From: an uncultured Spirochaetaceae bacterium
GTDB taxonomy: Bacteria > Spirochaetota > Spirochaetia > Treponematales > Treponemataceae
Assembly: GCA_902797925.1 (NCBI GenBank)
Contig: CADBUT010000035.1
Span: 1 to 6,022, forward strand
DNA: 6,022 bases
Reading direction: 5' to 3'
Below are positions 1 to 4,123 of the stretch, in pieces (positions within the stretch are counted from its first letter, which is position 1; every line of letters starts with the position of its first letter). The position numbers were made by a program, and so were the translations under genes. A model generated the notes under the pieces. The model did no database searches. It had not been told where the DNA came from and was given only the letters and a program-made list of their open reading frames with translations.

Positions 1-2
1 TA

Positions 3-641
3 GACCTTGAGCAGGAAAAGCTCTTTTGGGAAAGCTGCGTGCGCCTTGCCAAGTTTGAATATATCTTTAACATAAAGTCAGACATAAAGCAGGAAAGGCT
101 CTTGATGAAAGACCAGATGGAGCGGAACGAAAACTACATAAGCGCGCACAAAAAAAAGGACGGTGTTAATCCGCTATTTTATATGATTACGGCAGACACA
201 ACTTCCTGCTATATGAGCTTTTCTGTGGCTTCAGCAATGTTCCATGGAATGAGGGTAAAGGCACTTTATGAGAGTGCGGCTTCAGCCGGAACGGATATGT
301 GGGCTGCAAATCTTGGCCTTGCCCAGTGGATGTTCTATGCGCCGGGTTTTCTTGGCGGAGGAAACAAAAAAGCTGAAAAGTATTTTCTTGCTGCAATAGA
401 GGCATCACAAACAGATGCGGAAAAATTCTACACCTGCATCTATTATGCCCAGTTCCTTTTTGAATGCGGCAGAAAGGAAGAATGTTCCGCATACATGGAA
501 AAGACAGCCGTACTCTATCCGGGAAGCAACTACGTTGCACAAATCAAAAAGCTGAACAGTAGCGGAACGGGGCTTTTTACTTATAACAGAAAGCATTCTG
601 GCGTAGACAAAAACACAGACCCCAACGCAAAAGACCTGTAA
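3..641 (+). CDS. 3' part of a TPR-like helical-repeat protein, function unknown
   Basis: The reading frame is open to the left edge, beginning with codons for DLEQEKLFWESC, so the true start lies outside the window. An in-frame GTG at 39 has no convincing ribosome binding site and is probably internal. What remains is about 212 residues ending in TAA. The central part is alpha-helical and TPR-like: AANLGLAQWMFYAPGF, then a GGGNKKAEKYFLAAIEA segment, then CIYYAQFLFECGRKEECSAYMEKTAVLYPG. This spacing of small and aromatic residues, with a GG-KA turn and a closing YPG, is typical of paired TPR helices that bind proteins or peptides. The C-terminal 35 residues are polar and probably disordered. 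Whether a signal peptide or lipobox exists cannot be judged because the N terminus is missing. I do not recognise the specific family. It is separated from argS by a hairpin-rich spacer and is probably its own transcription unit. Confidence 0.75.
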   Translation, partial: DLEQEKLFWESCVRLAKFEYIFNIKSDIKQERLLMKDQMERNENYISAHKKKDGVNPLFYMITADTTSCYMSFSVASAMFHGMRVKALYESAASAGTDMWAANLGLAQWMFYAPGFLGGGNKKAEKYFLAAIEASQTDAEKFYTCIYYAQFLFECGRKEECSAYMEKTAVLYPGSNYVAQIKKLNSSGTGLFTYNRKHSGVDKNTDPNAKDL

Positions 642-650
642 GAAGAGGAC

Positions 651-684
651 GGAAAAACCCCTTCATCCGAGGCGCGGTTTTTCC
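651..684 (+). terminator. Probable intrinsic terminator after the TPR-like gene
   Basis: GGAAAAACC (651-659) and GGTTTTTCC (676-684) form a perfect 9-bp stem beginning ten bases after the stop codon. The tract that follows is pyrimidine-rich (TTCCCC, then TTCTTTT near 701-707) and not a clean T run, so termination may be inefficient. The same bases form the distal hairpin of the palindromic repeat at 651-743. Confidence 0.45.
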
Positions 685-743
685 TTCCCCTTAAACCCCT
701 TTCTTTTCCGGCACGGCTTAGGGCTCTCGCCGCCCTAAGAACC
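651..743 (-). repeat. Palindromic intergenic repeat, copy 1 (reads on the - strand)
   Basis: Read on the - strand, this stretch contains three blocks that also occur in the spacer after argS, in the same order and spacing. They are GGTTCTTAGGG (743-733), AGGGGTTT (700-693) and AGGGGAA (691-685). The matching blocks there are at 2815-2825, 2857-2864 and 2866-2872. The first block opens a hairpin, CTTAGGGC (717-724) with GCCCTAAG (732-739) around a 7-base loop, and short CCGG arms at 708-711 and 742-745 could extend it. The last block abuts a second hairpin, 651-684. The two-hairpin layout with a purine-rich linker is the same in both copies. No open reading frame lies within it. I do not recognise it as a named repeat family. 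Confidence 0.65.
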
Positions 744-843
744 GGTGATTAGCACATTCCCTGAAGACAGGCGTTATTCTATTCGGAGTGGTACATTTCC
801 CAAAGTTCTATTTTTTCCATCAGCGTTCAAGGATTCCCTTTCC

Positions 844-882
844 TTGTATACAAAGAAGGCTTATTTTGCTATTATTCCCTCA
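844..882 (+). promoter_or_regulatory. Predicted promoter of argS, giving a leaderless mRNA
   Basis: An extended -10 element, TGCTATTAT, lies at 867-875. A weak -35 match, TTGTAT, lies at 844-849, with a 20-base spacer that is longer than ideal. The -10 hexamer ends at 875, so transcription is expected to begin about seven bases later, on or beside the A of the argS ATG at 882. There is no Shine-Dalgarno sequence before that ATG: the preceding bases are pyrimidine-rich, TATTATTCCCTC. The perfect palindrome TTGTATACAA (844-853) overlaps the -35 region. Confidence 0.5.
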
Positions 883-2699
883 TGGCTGATTTAAAACAAG
901 AAAGCCGTGCGCTTATTGCGGCGGCAGTCAATTTACTGAAAAATACAAAAAATGCTGATTCACCAGATATTTCCGCTGAATCTGTTACCGCCGAAGTGCC
1001 GCCGAACCCAGAAATGGGCGACATCGGCTTTCCTATGTTTCCGTTTGCGCGCGTCTTGAGAATTGCGCCGCCTGTAATCGCGCAGGAAGTTGCAAAGCTT
1101 TTGAATGAAGATGCTTCTTTTAAAGAAAAAGCTGCAAAGACTGGCACTTTTGCGGCGGTTGGTCCTTATGTCAACGTAAAGCTTGAAAAAGGCGACATCG
1201 TGCGCACAACGCTAGAAGCTGTGCTTGCTCAGAAGCAGTCTTACGGCGCATTTGACGAAACAGGCAAAAAGCCGCTTGACGGCCGCCGCGTAATGATTGA
1301 ATTTTCAAGCCCGAACACGAACAAGCCGCTTCATCTTGGGCATCTCCGCAACGACGCGCTCGGCGAATCAGTTTCGCGCATTCTTAAAGCCGCCGGTGCA
1401 GAAGTCTATAAAGTCAACATCATCAACAACCGCGGCGTGCACATCTGCAAGTCAATGCGCGCTTATCAGCTTTTCCACGAAGGCCAGACACCTGAAAAGC
1501 TCGGTGTAAAAAGCGACCGCTTTGTGGGCGACTGCTATGTTGAATTTGAAAAATACCGTAAGGAAAACGGCGAAAAAGCCGAGGCCGAAGCTCAAAATAT
1601 GCTTGTTGAATGGGAAAAAGGCAATCCGGAAATTCACAAGCTCTGGAAGCAGATGAACGAATGGGCTGTAAACGGCATCATGCAGACTTATAAGCGCACA
1701 GGCGTTTCATTTGATAAATTCTACTATGAAAGTGAAACTTACCTTAAAGGCAAGGAACTGATTCAGCAGGGGCTTGAAAAGGGGCTTTTCTTCAAGGCAG
1801 AAGACGGTTCAGTCCGTGTTGATGTTTCAGAAGTTGTCGGCAAGAACAAAGAAGGCGAAGACCAGCAGAAAGTGCTTCTTCGCAAAGACGGCACTTCGGT
1901 CTATATTACGCAAGACATCGGCACGGCCGTTAGCCGCCACGATGACTGGTCTTTCAACCAGCTTGTTTACGTCGTCGGCAACGAGCAGAATTATCACTTT
2001 AAGGTGCTTTTCTATATTTTGAAGAAACTCGGCTTTGACTGGGCGAACCAGCTTTTCCATCTGTCTTACGGCATGGTCAACCTGCCAGAAGGCAAAATGA
2101 AGAGCCGCGAAGGCACTGTTGTAGATGCTGACGATTTGATTAACCAGCTCCGTGACGGCGCGCTCGAAGAAATTGCTGCTAAAGGCCGCGAAGAAGCAGT
2201 CGGCAAGCCGGAAGAAGTTGCTGAAAAGATTGCACTTGGTGCGCTTCATTACTTCTTGCTTCAGGCAACGCCTGCAAAAGACATGATGTTCAACCCGAAA
2301 GAGTCTCTCTCTTTCAATGGAAATACAGGCCCGTACTTGCAGTACATGGGCGCGCGCATCTGTTCAATTTTGCGCAAGGCTGAAGAAGCCGGTGTGAAGC
2401 CTGCTGAAAGCGTTGACTTCTCGCTGCTGAATCATCCGGCTGAATGGGCGCTTGTCAAAGCTTTGGGCGAATATCCTGCAACGCTGAAGAAAGCCGCCGA
2501 AAAGCTTGACCCGTCTGAAATTGCCGCGCTGCTTTACGAAGTTGCAAAGCTTTTCAGCTCGTTCTACCACGACTGCCCGATTCTCGGCATCGACAACCAG
2601 GCATTGACCGCCGCGCGCCTTGCGTTGGTTCGCTGCGTAAAGACAGTGCTTGAAAACGGCATGAACCTCATTCTTGTGCCGTTCCTGGAAACGATGTAA
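882..2699 (+). CDS. argS: Arginyl-tRNA synthetase
   Basis: ArgRS is the class Ia cytoplasmic enzyme that charges tRNA-Arg with arginine using ATP. The protein has 605 residues, slightly above the usual bacterial length. An N-terminal tRNA D-loop recognition domain covers about residues 5-105. The catalytic core carries the HIGH motif as HLGH (151-154, within SSPNTNKPLHLGHLRND), the INNRGVHICKSM segment, VVGNEQNYHF, and the KMSKS-loop equivalent KMKSREGT (405-412). GNTGPYLQY (480-488) opens the C-terminal DALR anticodon-binding domain, which ends at LETM. All expected parts are present, so the enzyme should be active. The ATG at 882 gives the expected N terminus. No in-frame ATG, GTG or TTG was seen in the bases just upstream, and there is no Shine-Dalgarno sequence. 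The catalytic segments resemble, from memory, Bacteroidetes ArgRS more than the E. coli form. The gene has no operon partners here, being isolated by structured spacers on both sides. Confidence 0.97.
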   Translation: MADLKQESRALIAAAVNLLKNTKNADSPDISAESVTAEVPPNPEMGDIGFPMFPFARVLRIAPPVIAQEVAKLLNEDASFKEKAAKTGTFAAVGPYVNVKLEKGDIVRTTLEAVLAQKQSYGAFDETGKKPLDGRRVMIEFSSPNTNKPLHLGHLRNDALGESVSRILKAAGAEVYKVNIINNRGVHICKSMRAYQLFHEGQTPEKLGVKSDRFVGDCYVEFEKYRKENGEKAEAEAQNMLVEWEKGNPEIHKLWKQMNEWAVNGIMQTYKRTGVSFDKFYYESETYLKGKELIQQGLEKGLFFKAEDGSVRVDVSEVVGKNKEGEDQQKVLLRKDGTSVYITQDIGTAVSRHDDWSFNQLVYVVGNEQNYHFKVLFYILKKLGFDWANQLFHLSYGMVNLPEGKMKSREGTVVDADDLINQLRDGALEEIAAKGREEAVGKPEEVAEKIALGALHYFLLQATPAKDMMFNPKESLSFNGNTGPYLQYMGARICSILRKAEEAGVKPAESVDFSLLNHPAEWALVKALGEYPATLKKAAEKLDPSEIAALLYEVAKLFSSFYHDCPILGIDNQALTAARLALVRCVKTVLENGMNLILVPFLETM

Positions 2700-2700
2700 C

Positions 2701-2805
2701 GGGTTTGCGATTTGGCTTTACTTACGGAAAGAGCTTGATCGGCAAACCCTGCAAGTTTCCGCTACGCGAAAACTTGTACAGCTATACACATGGTGGGCTT
2801 GTGTA
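2701..2805 (+). repeat. Three tandem stem-loops directly after argS
   Basis: This is the first part of the 367-base non-coding stretch 2700-3066. Stem 1 is GGGTTTGC (2701-2708) with GCAAACCC (2742-2749), an 8-bp perfect stem with a 33-base loop, starting two bases after the argS stop. Stem 2 is CAAGTTT (2752-2758) with AAACTTG (2770-2776). It is extended by CGC (2760-2762) with GCG (2766-2768) across one C-A mismatch, leaving a TAC loop. Stem 3 is TACACA (2785-2790) with TGTGTA (2800-2805) around a 9-base loop. None is followed by a T run, so these do not look like ordinary terminators. No coding frame is credible here. The arrangement suggests folded RNA or a mosaic of palindromic repeat modules, and its function is unknown. 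Confidence 0.5.
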
Positions 2806-2814
2806 CGTTCTTGG

Positions 2815-2916
2815 GGTTCTTAGGGGCGTTAGCCCCTAAGCGGTGCTGAGGAAGATAGGGGTTTTAGGGGAAAGAAAACGCCGCTTCCGAAGTAGAGCGG
2901 TGTCTTTCCCCTAAAA
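2815..2916 (+). repeat. Palindromic intergenic repeat, copy 2 (reads on the + strand)
   Basis: This copy has two strong hairpins. Hairpin A is CTTAGGGGC (2819-2827) with GCCCCTAAG (2832-2840), a perfect 9-bp stem with a GTTA tetraloop. Hairpin B has a perfect 13-bp outer stem, TTTTAGGGGAAAG (2862-2874) with CTTTCCCCTAAAA (2904-2916). Its inner stem is ACGCCGCT (2878-2885) with AGCGGTGT (2896-2903), containing one G-T pair, and the strand gap is a three-A bulge. The blocks shared with copy 1 are GGTTCTTAGGG (2815-2825), AGGGGTTT (2857-2864) and AGGGGAA (2866-2872). Hairpin B has kept its potential to pair while its sequence differs from copy 1, which hints that the fold matters. It ends five bases before the rplU promoter and may insulate it. 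Confidence 0.7.
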
Positions 2917-2920
2917 TGGC

Positions 2921-2957
2921 TTGACTTACTAGCCTAAAATATTGTAATCTGAAGCAC
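2921..2957 (+). promoter_or_regulatory. Predicted sigma70-type promoter of the rplU cluster
   Basis: TTGACT (2921-2926) is a five-of-six match to the -35 consensus. TAATCT (2945-2950) is a reasonable -10, and the spacer is 18 bases. Transcription would start near 2956-2958 and give a leader of about 110 bases before the L21 start codon. It is the best promoter match upstream of rplU and sits directly after the repeat. The expected start point lies inside the 5' arm of the terminator-like hairpin at 2951-2998. Confidence 0.6.
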
Positions 2958-2998
2958 TTGCGGAATCTTGCTCGTTTTGCAAGTGTTTTCATTATTTT
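2951..2998 (+). terminator. Terminator-like hairpin overlapping the rplU transcription start
   Basis: CACTTGC (2955-2961) pairs perfectly with GCAAGTG (2979-2985). GAAG (2951-2954) can add up to four more pairs, two of them G-T, with the following T bases. The tail TTTTCATTATTTT (2986-2998) is T-rich. RNA reading through from argS would contain the whole stem and could terminate here. RNA starting at the predicted rplU promoter would lack part of the 5' arm. A second CTTGC (2967-2971) can also pair with GCAAG (2979-2983), so two mutually exclusive folds exist. Confidence 0.5.
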
Positions 2999-3006
2999 GG
3001 AAAGAA

Positions 3007-3038
3007 TCTCCGGCGCTTCCCCGTTATCGCACCGGAGG
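3007..3038 (+). promoter_or_regulatory. Stem-loop in the rplU leader
   Basis: CTCCGG (3008-3013) pairs with CCGGAG (3032-3037). GC (3015-3016) with GC (3029-3030) extends the stem inward past a C-A mismatch. The 3' arm runs into GGAGGA (3034-3039), a Shine-Dalgarno-like sequence not followed by any ATG, GTG or TTG at a usable distance. The actual binding site for rplU is AGAGG at 3055-3059. L21 leader regulation is known in Firmicutes, but this stem is too short to assign to that family. Confidence 0.3.
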
Positions 3039-3066
3039 ACGAACTATAACGTTTAGAGGTAGAAAT

Positions 3067-3381
3067 ATGTACGCATTGGTTGAGTACAAAGGTAAGCAGT
3101 ATAAGGCTGAAAAAGGCGCCGTTTTGACAGTTGATAAGATTGACGCTGAAGCCGGTTCTACTGTTACAATTGATACAGTTGTTCTTGTAAGTGACGATGG
3201 AAAAGTTAGTGTCGGTGCTCCTTATGTTTCTGGTGCAAAGGTTACAGTAAAAGTAGGCGATACTTTCAAAGACGACAAGGTAATCGTTTTCAAATACAAG
3301 AGTAAGAAAGACTATCACCGCACAATCGGTCATCGCCAGCAGTATACAAAAGTAACTGTTGAAGATATCGTTGTTGCATAA
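3067..3381 (+). CDS. rplU: 50S ribosomal protein L21
   Basis: L21 is a 23S rRNA-binding protein of the large subunit. The 104-residue product matches the usual length of about 103. Its N terminus, MYALVEYKGKQYKAEKG, is the normal L21 start. The conserved basic rRNA-binding stretch FKYKSKKDYHRTIGHRQQYT occupies residues 75-94, and the rest has the short beta-strand pattern of the family. The start is fixed by the ATG at 3067, with AGAGG seven bases upstream. A TTG at 2968 is in frame and would add 33 residues unlike any L21, so it is not used. The gene heads the rplU-prp-rpmA group, with prp starting 11 bases after its stop. Expression is expected from the promoter at 2921-2950 through a structured leader. 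Confidence 0.97.
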   Translation: MYALVEYKGKQYKAEKGAVLTVDKIDAEAGSTVTIDTVVLVSDDGKVSVGAPYVSGAKVTVKVGDTFKDDKVIVFKYKSKKDYHRTIGHRQQYTKVTVEDIVVA

Positions 3382-3392
3382 CGGCAAAAACA

Positions 3393-3731
3393 GTGATAAC
3401 TGCTGTTCTGTGCAGAAACAGTGACGGTGCTTTGGCTAGTTGCGAAGTTACAGGTCATTCAGGTCTTGCACCAAGAGGAGCAGATATCGTCTGTGCGGCA
3501 GTATCAACAGTTGTGAGGACGACGGTTGCCGTTCTTCAGGCATCTGATTCAGCGCAGCTTGTTACTTGCGATTCTTCGGGACACGGGCAGCTCGCATTCC
3601 GTGCCACTGAAATGAGTTCTGCTTTTGCGGAACGGATGGTGTTTGCGGCAGATTATCTGCAGAAAGGATTGGAAATAATCGCTGCAGAATACCCCGAATA
3701 TCTAAAATTGCGGGTTAAAACAGTCAAATAG
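3393..3731 (+). CDS. prp: Prp/YsxB-family ribosomal-processing cysteine protease
   Basis: The product has 112 residues, the normal size for the Prp (YsxB, formerly DUF464) family. In Staphylococcus aureus, Prp removes an N-terminal extension from ribosomal protein L27. The two catalytic residues are visible: His22 in TGHSGLAPRG and Cys34 in ADIVCAAVS, with the usual spacing of twelve. The gene lies between rplU and rpmA, the standard place for this family. The start is GTG at 3393, giving MITAVLCRNSDG as expected. The bases upstream lack a good Shine-Dalgarno sequence, so translation probably depends on coupling to rplU, 11 bases away, and should be lower than that of the ribosomal proteins. 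The adjacent L27 has no extension to cleave, so its true substrate or role here is uncertain. The family assignment is firm and the function is less so. Confidence 0.9.
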   Translation: MITAVLCRNSDGALASCEVTGHSGLAPRGADIVCAAVSTVVRTTVAVLQASDSAQLVTCDSSGHGQLAFRATEMSSAFAERMVFAADYLQKGLEIIAAEYPEYLKLRVKTVK

Positions 3732-3746
3732 CAGTGGAGGCATAAA

Positions 3747-4001
3747 ATGGGACGCAAAAAAGGCGGAAGCGGTGCTAAAAACGGCCGTGATTCAAACCCA
3801 AAATATCTTGGTATCAAAGCTTATGGTGGAACAGAAGTAACAGCAGGTTCAATTATTGTCCGCCAGAGAGGAACAAAAATTCATCCGGGCGTAAATGTAG
3901 GACGCGGTAAAGATGATACTTTGTTCGCAACAGCAGACGGAAAAGTAGTATTCCACGAACGCAAAGGCAGAAAGCTTGCTTCTGTAGAAGCAAAAGCATA
4001 A
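3747..4001 (+). CDS. rpmA: 50S ribosomal protein L27
   Basis: L27 has a flexible N-terminal tail that reaches towards the peptidyl transferase centre. The product has 84 residues, typical for forms without an extension. The N terminus MGRKKGGSGAKNGRDSNPKY leads into LGIKAYGG, then IIVRQRGTKIHPGVNVGRGKDDTLFA, all hallmark L27 segments. The ATG at 3747 has a strong GGAGG at 3736-3740, six bases before it. The TAG that ends prp (3729-3731) is in the same frame, with only five non-start codons between it and the ATG. A longer N terminus of the Firmicutes type (with a LQFFA-like cleavage site) is therefore impossible here. The gene is followed by a strong terminator at 4067-4111. Confidence 0.97.
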   Translation: MGRKKGGSGAKNGRDSNPKYLGIKAYGGTEVTAGSIIVRQRGTKIHPGVNVGRGKDDTLFATADGKVVFHERKGRKLASVEAKA

Positions 4002-4044
4002 TGCGTGCCGTCTTTAAGGCGGTGTAATGCGTTTTTTCATTAGG

Positions 4045-4064
4045 TTTGCGGCTATTGCCGCAGA
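4045..4064 (+). other. Small stem-loop in the rpmA-obg spacer
   Basis: TGCGGC (4047-4052) and GCCGCA (4057-4062) form a perfect 6-bp stem with a TATT loop. A T-G and a T-A pair lengthen it to eight. It ends three bases before the terminator stem. It has no T run of its own, and its role, if any, is unknown. It could protect the 3' end of the rpmA mRNA or tune the terminator. Confidence 0.4.
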
Positions 4065-4066
4065 TG

Positions 4067-4111
4067 ATACCCGGATTAGGCATTGCTGTGCTTAGTGCGG
4101 GTATTTTTTTT
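4067..4111 (+). terminator. Strong intrinsic terminator between rpmA and obg
   Basis: ATACCCG (4067-4073) pairs perfectly with CGGGTAT (4098-4104). After one G-G mismatch the stem continues with ATTAGGC (4075-4081) against GCTTAGT (4090-4096), including two G-T pairs. A run of eight T bases (4104-4111) follows at once. This is the clearest terminator in the window. It should end most rplU-prp-rpmA transcripts and leave obg to be transcribed by read-through, since only 12 bases separate the T run from the obg start codon. Confidence 0.85.
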
Positions 4112-4123
4112 AGGTAGCTAAAC

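Noticed and set aside
39..41. GTG at 39 as the real start of the first gene
   Set aside because: The frame is open to the left edge with coding-like residues upstream, and no ribosome binding site precedes this codon at the usual distance.
187..540. Open frame of 117 codons on the - strand across the TPR-like gene
   Set aside because: It has a cysteine- and arginine-rich random composition, while the + strand frame has a coherent helical-repeat pattern.
2701..2916. CRISPR array or tRNA cluster
   Set aside because: The inverted repeats all differ from each other, with no regular direct repeat or spacer length, and no cloverleaf with a T-loop sequence was found.
2968..3066. Possible TTG start giving L21 a 33-residue N-terminal extension
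   Set aside because: The extra residues are unlike any L21. The region also holds the terminator-like hairpin and leader, and the ATG at 3067 has its own ribosome binding site.
2992..3387. Open frame of 131 codons on the - strand across rplU
   Set aside because: It is antisense to a clear L21 gene and the translation resembles no known protein.
4008..4037. Hairpin CCGTC/GGCGG followed by a run of six T bases as a first terminator after rpmA
   Set aside because: The stem is only five pairs with one wobble and the T run begins about ten bases beyond it. The structure at 4067-4111 is a far better terminator.
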